Origin: Protonemura montana
Lineage: Eukaryota > Arthropoda > Insecta > Plecoptera > Nemouridae
DNA: 64,000 bases
Direction of reading: 5' to 3'
Assembly: GCA_947568835.1 (NCBI GenBank)
Contig: OX387605.1
Coordinates: forward strand, 4,216,001-4,280,000
The translations under genes were made by a program, and so were the position numbers. Positions 30,701-39,381 of the stretch are shown piece by piece. The notes beneath the pieces are model-generated. The model made no database searches and was not told where the DNA came from. It saw only the letters and a list, made by a program, of their open reading frames with translations. Position 1 is the stretch's first letter; the number at the start of each line of letters is the position of its first letter.

Positions 30701-33585
30701 ATATCTTTTAGTGTTTATTTTATATTGGTTCTATGTGTTGAATCTCTGCTGTACTTTGAAGCTCTATCTGTCTGGCAGGCATGGAGAAGTTCATGAACAT
30801 CAAGTGCCGTGCGTCTGGCATGTCTCCCAGCGTTGTCGTCATAGTGACCACGGTGCGTGCGCTGAAGATGCACGGCGGGGGACCGAGCTTTGCGCCCGGC
30901 GCATCCATGCCCAAGGAGTACCTAGAGGTGAGCACTGCAAGCATGGGCGCAATCAACGCCTTCTATACCTTTGAAATATCCAGTAAGAATCCTGGTGGTA
31001 ATTTTGTGCATTTTCTAATGTGATTTATTTGTATTGGTTTTTTTGTCCAGGAGAATCTTGTACTCTTGAAGAAAGGCTTACCAAACCTGCAGAAGCACGT
31101 GAGCAATGCGGTGAAGTTCGGAGTGCCCGTCGTAGTAGCAATCAACACATTTGCGTGAGTTTAGGAGTTTAGGGACCTCGGCTCACAAAATACAGTTACC
31201 ACTTTCTAGCTAGCATAACATCGTTAAAGCAGTCACTGCACCTAGCTATCTTCACCAACACTTTTCAATCTCTATTTTGCCTTTGATATAAATTCATTTT
31301 ATTAAAGCAACTGTGGCAATCTAGGTGGCCAAGTCAATGCTAATAAGTGAATTCTTTCTTGGAAACCATGTCTCACAATAGATGTTTTGTAGCACGCCAG
31401 TTGCATCTAATAAGGGACACGGTTTGCCTTAAATAATATTCCTTCCCTCCTTAATCAGGACGGATTCAACTGAGGAGCTGAACGCCGTGAAGGCAGCCAG
31501 TGTTTTGTTCGGCGCTGCTGATGCCGTGATCTGCAGTCACTGGGCTCGTGGAGGTGCGGGTGCTGTCGATCTTGCCGATGCTGTCATCCGTGCAAGCCAG
31601 CAGCCAGCCTCGTTCAGGTGACCAGTCACAACCTGATGGGAGATAGCGCACTGCACTAGTATTGGAACGTTTGAAAGAGACCAGATTTGGGATTCAGTGT
31701 GGTTACTTCGCAGGCTTATTTATAGCCCTAGCGGCATTCGAGTCATTAGCACCAAGATGTTACCTTAATAAAGTATTATGAAAATGTCTGCATTCTGGTA
31801 AAAATAAGGCTATGTAATTCTTGACATGTGTATACGCTTGGTGCTCAATTTATGAATTACTAACTCTCGAAAAGAATCCTTTAACGAATTATAGTCTTGA
31901 TTGAAAAGAATGCAATGACTTTTTAGAAAAACTATTTGAACTGGGTTTTGAATGCTAAGTAAAGGGCTACTAAATTTCCCGACGTTTCGTAAGACCAGTG
32001 AAGGATCAGGTTCCATTAGAATGCAAAGGCGTCTATGAGGTAAGTTGTGAGTGTGGAAAAGTTTACATAGGAGAAACAGGAAGGAAAATTAGCACAAGAG
32101 TCAAGGAACACGAAAGACACATAAGATTAGCAAAACAATCTAGCAGTGTTGGGGAAAAACAAAGACACTTAAATCAATCAGCTTGTGCAGAACACGGAAA
32201 TGAGTTTCAACACCACATTAAAATAGACACGGTAAGGATTTTATGTCGAGATGATAGGAAATTCACTAGAAAAGTCAGAGAAGCAATAGAAATTAAAAAA
32301 CAACCCAATAACTTCAATAGAGATGATAGTTTTCAACTAGATAGAGCTTGGGGAACAATTTTACAACAGAAAAATAGAATAGAGAATATCAGTGAGGAGA
32401 CAGAAGAAATCAGCACAAAGAATCCAGAAGAAAATATTTGGATTGGTAGATTAAGAACTAAACGTAATGAATACGGAAATTTTGATTGTATCACATAACG
32501 TTAGGACAACCTCGAAAAATTGGCGTTTTTTCCATACACATAATTAGTTAGTTAAAAAACGCCAATGTGTTCGAGTTCTTATTTCAGAAAATACACAATA
32601 CATTAGTTTTTGAGTTATTGACCCTGATTATTTTGTTTAGATGTATTTAGGATGCTCGAACTAGGTAATTGTTATAATTTTATGTGGTTCTTTTATTATC
32701 GGAAAATTGTCAGGACTGCTCAAACCTCTGAAGAAGTAACTAGTATATGTTACGAAACGTCGGGAAATTTAGTAGCCCTTTACTTAGCATTCAAAACCCA
32801 GTTCAAATAGTTTTTCTAAAAACTTGTGCTAAGGATAAATAAGTAGACATGAGTCTAAAAACCATCATAATGCAATGACTTGACTCCACAGGTTCCTGTA
32901 CGATCTGAACCTTTCGATCGAAGACAAGATCAAGAAGATTGCAACGGAGATGTACGGAGCAGGGCAGATTGAGTTGGCGCCACGAGTCCAAGAGTTAATC
33001 AAGACGTACACAAGTCAGGTCAGTGTCGAGAGTCTTTTCGTTTAGGCTGACAAACGATCAGTTCAGAAATTTAGATTCCAGTGAGAGAATTGACAAACAG
33101 ACGAGTCTAGAAATGTCGTTGATGTAACATTGATTAGCAAATAAACGACTTTATTACAGCTGTGTTGTGCCCAGAGATTCTCTTTTCATTATTCCAATAT
33201 TGCTTTCTCTTTAGGGCTACGGAAATCTGCCGCTCTGCATGTGCAAGACTTCGGCTTCACTGACGGGAGACCCTGGCGTGAAGGGAGCACCCACCGGGTT
33301 TACGCTCTCCATCACCGACATGACTGTGTCGGTGGGAGCGGGCTTTATTGTGCCTATCTGTGGCGAGGTGAGCAAACCGATTGCAGCCATTTTACCTTAA
33401 AGCTGAGTTGACACGTGCCATGTGTGGTTTTTGGCAGCAGACGTTTGCGCTTGGAGACGGGCAGCTTGAAAGCATATTTGGTTTTCGGCTTTCAGATTTC
33501 TCGCATGCCTGGACTTGGCACGCGCCCCAACATCTACGATATGGATCTTGACACGGAGACTGGCGAGATTCAAGGTCTTTTTTAG
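21799..33585 (+). CDS. MTHFD1: MTHFD1, cytosolic trifunctional C1-tetrahydrofolate synthase
   Basis: Supplies one-carbon folates for purine, thymidylate and methionine synthesis through dehydrogenase, cyclohydrolase and 10-formyl-THF synthetase activities. Exons: 21799-21866, 22068-22266, 22400-22536, 22826-22918, 23619-23872, 24288-24513, 24902-25075, 25678-25814, 28146-28360, 29289-29406, 29700-29917, 30301-30511, 30779-30927, 31051-31154, 31459-31617, 32892-33018, 33215-33367, 33496-33585; 943 residues against about 935 in vertebrates. The dehydrogenase/cyclohydrolase half has the YxxxK pair (Tyr61, Lys65 in VYIRMK), [20 protein letters not shown] and [11 protein letters not shown]. The synthetase half has the ATP loop [13 protein letters not shown] near 386-398, [25 protein letters not shown] and ALKMHGGGP, ending GEIQGLF. 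There is no mitochondrial targeting leader, so the cytosolic form is favoured. Its introns hold most of the mobile DNA of this window, yet the frame is intact. Confidence 0.97.
23166..23193. repeat. Poly(C) tract, 28 bases
   Basis: Uninterrupted C run in the fourth intron of MTHFD1, the longest homopolymer noticed in the window. Confidence 0.85.
25143..25553. mobile_element. Foldback MITE-like element with ~165-bp terminal inverted repeats
   Basis: The left arm (25143-25306) begins CGTTGAGTGTAGGTTG. The right arm (25377-25553) is its near-complete reverse complement, ending CCTACACTCAACG, with a ~70-base loop between. The arms differ by few substitutions and one ~13-base difference in the right arm. 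There is no coding sequence, as expected for a non-autonomous foldback DNA element. I did not find a clear target duplication, so exact ends are uncertain. It lies in an MTHFD1 intron. Confidence 0.75.
26149..27755 (-). mobile_element. hAT-family DNA transposon with perfect 22-bp TIRs and 8-bp target duplication
   Basis: The left end TAGAGATAGGATAGTTATGC continues AA (26149-26170) and is matched exactly by its reverse complement at 27734-27755. The same 8 bases, GTAATAAA, flank both sides (26141-26148 and 27756-27763), the target duplication length of hAT elements. Both subterminal regions carry many copies of an AAACATGCAAAA-type motif, plausible transposase binding sites. It sits inside MTHFD1 intron 8, antisense to the gene. 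Confidence 0.92.
26370..27424 (-). pseudogene. Broken hAT transposase remnant
   Basis: Two frames on the minus strand hold transposase fragments. The upstream one has [20 protein letters not shown], a hAT catalytic-region-like segment, followed by a frame change into [20 protein letters not shown]. The downstream one has the C-terminal dimerisation region, with [20 protein letters not shown]. Frame breaks separate them, so no intact transposase is made here. The element is probably immobile unless a related copy elsewhere acts on its ends. Confidence 0.8.
28574..28755 (-). mobile_element. tRNA-derived SINE copy A (internally deleted)
   Basis: Reverse-oriented copy: head (CTGTCATTCTCATCAAATAC on the minus strand), then the tRNA-like A-box region (CTCAATGGGTTAGAGCAACA), then a gap where the B-box should be, then the tail with AATTTAAATAAGATTTC. 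It lies head to head with copy B, so together they form a large inverted repeat. Confidence 0.7.
28765..28945 (+). mobile_element. tRNA-derived SINE copy B
   Basis: Contains CAAGTAGCTCAATGGG with a following AAGAGCAACACCCGCGA (A-box side), a damaged B-box (GGGGTGAGTCACCC), TTTTTGAGACGATAGTAG and the tail ending AATTTAAATAAGATTTC. It shares head, tRNA-like part and tail with copies A and C. Confidence 0.7.
29050..29245 (+). mobile_element. tRNA-derived SINE copy C, best-preserved tRNA-like head
   Basis: The tRNA-like part at about 29114-29186 has GGTAGCTCAATGGGTTAGAG (A box) and GGGGTCGATTCCC (B box with a T-arm hairpin). It is embedded in the same flanking sequence as copies A and B (CATTCTCATCAAATAC before, TTTTTGAGACGGTAGTAGTG after), which argues for a SINE rather than a working tRNA gene. 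Confidence 0.75.
31920..31992 (+). repeat. Left 73-bp inverted repeat arm of the Penelope-like element
   Basis: Ends CCCGACGTTTCGTAA. Its reverse complement is found without mismatch at 32750-32822. The first one or two bases overlap the target duplication. Confidence 0.95.
31998..32498 (+). CDS. GIY-YIG endonuclease domain of a Penelope-like element (RT missing)
   Basis: A frame of about 165 codons holds [19 protein letters not shown] followed by [11 protein letters not shown]: the GVY and YIG strands, the conserved Arg, and the CxC/EH residues of the Penelope-type endonuclease. A further [13 protein letters not shown] segment matches the cysteine/histidine extension of the family. No start codon is proper to this frame, because the left inverted arm is joined directly upstream where the reverse transcriptase should be. 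It is a fragment and unlikely to mobilise itself. Confidence 0.88.
   Translation: MKDQVPLECKGVYEVSCECGKVYIGETGRKISTRVKEHERHIRLAKQSSSVGEKQRHLNQSACAEHGNEFQHHIKIDTVRILCRDDRKFTRKVREAIEIKKQPNNFNRDDSFQLDRAWGTILQQKNRIENISEETEEISTKNPEENIWIGRLRTKRNEYGNFDCIT
32750..32822 (+). repeat. Right 73-bp inverted repeat arm of the Penelope-like element
   Basis: Begins TTACGAAACGTCGGG; exact reverse complement of the left arm. A short unique 3' end (TGCTAAGGATAAATAAGTAG and further) follows before the target duplication. Confidence 0.95.
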
Positions 33586-34784
33586 GCACACCGCTTCAAT
33601 TGATCATCCGTGGGCCGCTTAGAGCATGTAGGTAATTTTTCAAGGAGCTAGTCCTTGGATGTTATCTATCTGTATATATTGCAAGCACATAAAAGTGTCA
33701 ACCGGCATTCGCATTGCTGGTAGAATGGGCTGCCATGCAGGTAGCGTAGATTTTGTAATTTTATAATAAGGTGGCTATTTTTCCTCGAAAAGAAATTCCA
33801 TAGCAGTACACACTTGATTGCCTGTGTGTAATGGAATTTAAAACTTTCAATGATTGGTAGTTAAGTGAATGATCATTCATATTGATACATGAAAGAAACT
33901 ATTGAAATTATTAGAAAAATAAAATTTGTAATCAATAAATGTTGAAAGTGTTACATTTATATTGCTTCACCGTTTCCACGTTTTATCGCAAATCCTTTGA
34001 TGAACCTAACACCCAATTATTGACTGTGAATAGAACTACAATTTTCTTAGTTGTCCTATTTTTCGTACAGCATAGATATTTATGTTGTACAACGGCATGC
34101 AGTTGTATCCTGCTGTATTATTTCTATAGTTTGATACTTTGCATGAGACATCCTTGTAGGCAACTCCCTCAAATTATCCGATACGATTTTTTCTTGCAGC
34201 CACATATTTGCAACGTTTTGCCACATATTCTTCCACTAGGTTTGCATTCTTTGCACCCAGACATTTAGATTCTTCTTACTTATTCACAAATGTAAACTTT
34301 AAAACACTTCATCCTTCAATTATGTTGTATTAATCAGACCTATTTTTCTTACCATTTTTACGCTTTGTTCAGGGCGAAAAGCCTGGATTACTTGGATGGA
34401 AAAAATTGTGAGTTTCTATTTACTTCTTTGTGTTTTCCATAATTTGGAGACCACATGAACGTTTATGTCCGAGTCAATCTTCTTCAAGAAAATATGACAA
34501 CAAACCAATTCCATGGACAAACTTTTTGCTTTCAATTTTTTTTTTGTACTTACAATTACATTATTTTACCGTTGAGTGTGTATTATTATTTACGATTCAA
34601 TTCCATACAGAAAAATACATTAAAATTCAGGTAAATTTAAAAAAATACACATTTTGTGTATGTTTTCGATAGTACACCTCCAATCCCATCTTGGCAACAC
34701 TGTGTAAGCAACCAAGTGCCGATGTCTTTGGTGCCGATAGTTGTCAGCTCTTTGGTTGTCAGTGCGAGAGCGGGCTGCTGCAAA
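33586..34784. other. Intergenic region between MTHFD1 and CPSF3
   Basis: Holds the MTHFD1 3' UTR, with AATAAA at 33918-33923 and 33934-33939, and the CPSF3 promoter and 5' UTR. Otherwise AT-rich with no gene I can support. Confidence 0.5.
33934..33939 (+). terminator. Polyadenylation signal for MTHFD1 (one of two)
   Basis: AATAAA about 350 bases past the stop; another at 33918-33923. Confidence 0.55.
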
Positions 34785-37700
34785 ATGTCCTCAAATTCTA
34801 AAAGGAAACCTGAGTCGCAGGTACCAGCAGAGGAAAGCGATCTTCTCCTCATTCGTCCTCTGTAAGTAGATCCACAATTCTTGCTATCTTGCTCCAAACA
34901 TCCGAAAGCAACGCCGATTTCTTCCACCGTAGAATATCTAACCTCACATTGTTAATCTGTGTCTATTTACCTGCATTTAAAAAATGTTTAACTACTTTTG
35001 TTGTTTAGTGGGGCTGGACAAGAAGTTGGAAGATCATGCATTATGCTAGAGTTCAAAGGAAAAAAAATAATGGTAGGTTCTTAAAAATAACATAATTGTG
35101 CTAACTCTAGTTATCGAATAAGAACCTAAGTACGACCGTTGTACTACCTAGTAGTGCATTCAGAGGTCAAGTAAATCATTTTTCTATGCCATTAGGAACC
35201 AATATTCTGAAATCAATAGCATGTTTATTCTATAGTAAGTTCTTTCTTAATTTATAAATAACTCTTTTGCTTTCAGCTTGACTGTGGTATACATCCAGGA
35301 TTATCTGGCATGGATGCACTACCATTCGTTGATCTCATTGAAGCTGACGAAATTGATTTGCTTCTCATTTCACAGTATGTTTACTTGTTTGTACTTGCTA
35401 TACTTGCTATACTTGCTTATGCTCTTAGGTTATTAAGTATTCTTTTTATTAATTGCACTATTTGTTTATTTTTCCTTTCCAGTTTTCACCTCGATCACTG
35501 TGGAGCATTGCCATGGTTTCTCTTAAAAACCAGTTTTAAAGGGCGTTGCTTCATGACCCATGCCACTAAAGCTATATACAGGTGGCTCTTGTCAGATTAC
35601 ATCAAAGTTAGTAACATAGCTACAGAACAGATGCTTTACACAGAAGCTGATCTGGAAGCAAGTATGGATAAAATTGAGACTATCAATTTTCACGAGGAAA
35701 AAGATGTTTACGGAGTGAAGTTTTGGGCTTACAACGCAGGTCATGTACTTGGTGCAGCCATGTTCATGATTGAAATTGCTGGTGTTAAGGTGCATATATC
35801 AATACATATTATTTTATTTTTTGCATGCTAGATTCTTTGCTGTTGGACAATTGAAATAGTTGGTTTGCAAGATACTTGCAGACTAAAGATACATCCTTTT
35901 TTACAGATCTTATACACTGGAGATTTTTCACGTCAAGAAGACCGGCATTTAATGTCAGCAGAAATACCAACTGTCCATCCAGATGTTCTTATTACAGTAA
36001 GCATCAACCTTCAGCCAACCTTAAGTTAACCTTGACGTTAAGCCCCTTAATCTTGATTTTGTGATTTTTTCGTACATATCAAACTCTTGTTCAGGATTTA
36101 ACATTGGTGTCTGACCTAGGAATCAACGTACGGCACACACATCCATGAGAAGCGGGAAGAAAGAGAAGGCCGTTTCACATCCCTGGTTCACGAGATCGTC
36201 AACCGCGGAGGCCGTTGCTTGATTCCTGTGTTTGCGTTGGGTCGAGCTCAAGAGCTACTGTTAATTTTGGACGAATACTGGGGCTTGCATCCAGAACTGC
36301 ATGACATACCCATCTACTATGCATCGTCTCTTGCAAAAAAGTGCATGGCTGTTTATCAAACATACATCAATGCTATGAATGACAAAATTCGAAGGCAGAT
36401 AGCAATCAACAATCCCTTCGTATTCCGCCATATTTCTAATCTCAAGGCAAGAAAATAATAATCTTAACAAAATTATCCTGTCAATGTCTGGTTCTACTTT
36501 AATCTACTTTAGATTTATTCCTACTAAAGGGCATCGACCACTTTGATGACATTGGTCCTTGCGTTGTGATGGCATCACCTGGAATGATGCAAAGTGGTCT
36601 CTCTCGAGAACTCTTTGAGTCGTGGTGTACGGAGGCGAAGAACGGCGTCATAATTGCTGGCTACTGTGTGGAAGGCACGCTTGCAAAGACGATTCTGTCC
36701 GAGCCCGAGGAGATTGCCACCATGTCCGGCCAGAAGCTGCCGTTGAAGATGTCCGTCGATTACATTTCATTTTCTGCGCACACGGACTATCAGCAGACCA
36801 GCGAGTTTATTAGGTTGCTGAAGCCACCACATGTAGTAAGTGTATAGTGCCTAAACGCGTAGTGTCAAGAATCTGTTAAAATATCAGTATATTTCGATTA
36901 AAAAAATTTAACTTTTGTAGTACCGAACTGAAAATGACATTTGTTTTATAAGGTTCTAGTCCACGGAGAGCAGAATGAAATGAGTCGATTGAAAGCTGCT
37001 CTGACGAGGGAATATGAAGACGATCCTACGACTAAAATGGAAATTCACAACCCTCGAAACACAGTTGCGGTCGAACTGTACTTCCGAGGAGAGAAGACGG
37101 CCAAGGTGATGGGATCGCTGGCGGTCGACCGACCAAAGCCCGGACACAAACTCTCCGGCATCCTTGTCAAGAGAAACTTCAACTACCACATGTTGGCACC
37201 GACTGATCTGTCAAGTGAGTCATGGCTGCAAGGAATCTTTGTTGGAGAGAAAACAGATGTACATCCAATGAGCTGTCTGGCTCTTAGTTAATCATACAAA
37301 ACTGGAAGGATGCAAATTATCATATGTGTAATAATTGGAATTTTATGGAAATCATCACCAAATCCTTGGCTTTTTCAAGCTCAACCTTGCGCTAGCTTCT
37401 TAAGAAAGGTCAAGTATTTTATTCTTAGCAGAAGTGATCAAGAAACAGGCTTTGATTAAATACTCCAAAGTAGTGCCACTTTTCTTCCACAGCTTTTTCC
37501 GACTCTGATGATGTGTTTGCTTGGATCCAGAGTACACAGACATGAACATCAGCCAGGTGGTTCAGCGACAGAGCGTGCACTACGCAGGCCCCGCCGCCGT
37601 CTTGAAGCACTTGCTGACACAGGTCGCAGGCTTGGTGGAAAACACTGGTGACAAAAAGTACCGGCTCTTCCAGAACATTGATCTCACCCACGACAACAAG

Positions 37701-39012
37701 CTGGTCACACTCGAGGTACTATAGACTCGAGCATCGCGCTCTTAAGGAGCTAGGTATCGCATCGGAAATAGTGACGAACTTAGAAGTACACAAAATCCAG
37801 TCTTGAATTCTATTGAAAAACATACTTAAGGTTTTGAGTATTGGGTAGAGTAGGGTAGAATGGAGTTACAGAACAAACCGAGAGAAGAGATGGTTCCTCA
37901 ATCTCATATCCAGTCATTTGGCCAACTTCTTACCAATTTGGATTTTTTCTTCTATGTGACCAAAATTGCTTAGACATTCTTTGAAGCGTATCATTTGAAA
38001 CTTGTTATTCATTTAATGGGGGAGAGGCAAGAAAAAAGCAACTCACCAAAGTTCAAAAAGCTGATGGCAATAATAGATCTACATTTCTGCTATGCTACCT
38101 TCTTTATGTCAAGTAGAGTTGTGTTTGTGAGATCGAGCTGTGTTCCTTCTTTGCTCTTTCTCATTACATATTGCAGCCTTTTGGGTATTGTAATCATCAA
38201 TACAAAAAAAAATGTGCCATTCATTCTATATTGTCTATTATATTCTATATATTGTCTTTCGTTCCAACCAACCAATCCTACCAACGACAGCCGCCAATTG
38301 ACAATACAATTTTTTTCTCACTAAATTAAAGCCGGATGTGAGGAAGTATTTGTTACACTAGTTGCCAGTTGTAGCAAGTCGAGGCCTAGACCGACTCCGG
38401 GGCTTGGTATGCTGAAGCAAGTTTCCTGCTTGCAGTGGGTGGCGACGCCCGTCAACGACATGTACGCCGACGCTGTTCTGGCCGCTGTGCTGCAGGCCGA
38501 CATGCTAGACTCGACGCCAACGCCCGTGCCCGTGCAAGCCAAGATGGATCGCATGCACTTCAAGGAGTGTCTCATCGAGATGTTGCAGGAGATGTTTGGC
38601 GAGGACTCCGTTCCCAAGATATTCAAGGGCGAGAAGCTCTACGTGACCGTAGATGGCAAGAAGGCAAACATTGATTTGGTTGACTTGGTAAGTTTGAGAA
38701 ACCTGGCAGGCAGGCTGATCCGCAAATCATAAATGAAGGGAATTCGGTACCTGCCTCAAGTTGCCGGAGCTTGAGCAAATGTATGCCAAGAGATTTTTCA
38801 ATTTTTTTTAGTAATACTTTGTAATGTTTGCCAAATACTTGGATGAGCCTAGTGAGGTAGTGCAGCTCATTGCTTTGCAGTGTCACTAAGCACGCGTGTT
38901 GTTTCAGGCTGTGGTGTGCGAAGACGACGAGACATTCCAGCAGATCGTGCAGACAGCCGTCTCAAAGCTGTATCAGTCTCTTGCTCCTCCAAGACTCGAA
39001 GTGGATGACTAG
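34785..39012 (+). CDS. CPSF3: CPSF3/CPSF73, pre-mRNA 3'-end processing endonuclease
   Basis: The zinc-dependent nuclease of the cleavage and polyadenylation complex that cuts pre-mRNA, and also histone mRNA, in the nucleus. Exons: 34785-34861, 35009-35072, 35277-35374, 35483-35789, 35907-35996, 36120-36446, 36530-36835, 36953-37214, 37531-37715, 38436-38687, 38908-39012; 690 residues, the usual size. The metallo-beta-lactamase motif [12 protein letters not shown] is split by intron 3 near residue 80. [52 protein letters not shown] and [11 protein letters not shown] of the beta-CASP fold follow, then LVHGEQNEM and a C-terminal domain ending [14 protein letters not shown]. Intron 6 uses a GC donor. 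All metal-binding motifs look intact. It converges with ACAA2 and their 3' ends probably overlap. Confidence 0.97.
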
Positions 39013-39109
39013 TGTACGACAATGTATGCTTCTCACGGCAAGACTACCCAACTCCTCTCCCCTCCTCCACTTGGCACATTGTGTACTAATTGAAGCAAAA
39101 CGTAATTTT

Positions 39110-39115
39110 AATAAA
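39110..39115 (+). terminator. Polyadenylation signal for CPSF3
   Basis: AATAAA about 100 bases after the stop, the only close canonical signal. Confidence 0.65.
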
Positions 39116-39135
39116 GATTAACACTTTTAAAAAGG

Positions 39136-39141
39136 TTTATT
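39136..39141 (-). terminator. Polyadenylation signal for ACAA2
   Basis: TTTATT on the plus strand reads AATAAA on the minus strand, about 240 bases after the ACAA2 stop. It is only 20 bases from the opposing CPSF3 signal. Confidence 0.6.
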
Positions 39142-39381
39142 AAGCATTTCTTTGTATAAAAATGCAACATCCAGAAAAACAGAATGGTTGAATAACAATT
39201 GTGATGGAAAACTTAAGTAAAACAATGATATAATAAATCTCTCCCTGATTAGTGTTTGATTACAGTTGGAAATGAGGGTTGAAAATACTCTCGTATCAAA
39301 AATACATGCAATACAAAGTCCACCGACGCTCAGATATTAGTAAGAACAAAACTTCAGCCGTCATCAGTCCTGCAAATTACT

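Larger units (their letters stand above)
31921..32868 (+). mobile_element. Penelope-like element, internally deleted, with inverted terminal repeats
   Basis: The element is bounded by a 13-bp direct repeat AATGCAATGACTT (31909-31921 and 32869-32881). Inside are perfectly matching 73-bp inverted arms and a GIY-YIG endonuclease frame. The reverse transcriptase expected of a Penelope-like element is absent. Inverted terminal repeats, a variable-length target duplication and a GIY-YIG domain are family features. The perfect arms argue for a recent insertion. It lies in MTHFD1 intron 15 with its right duplication ending about ten bases before the acceptor of exon 16. Confidence 0.88.

Noticed and set aside
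33392-33591. Minus-strand open frames over the last MTHFD1 exon
   Set aside because: Shadows of the plus-strand exon ending GEIQGLF, which is secure.
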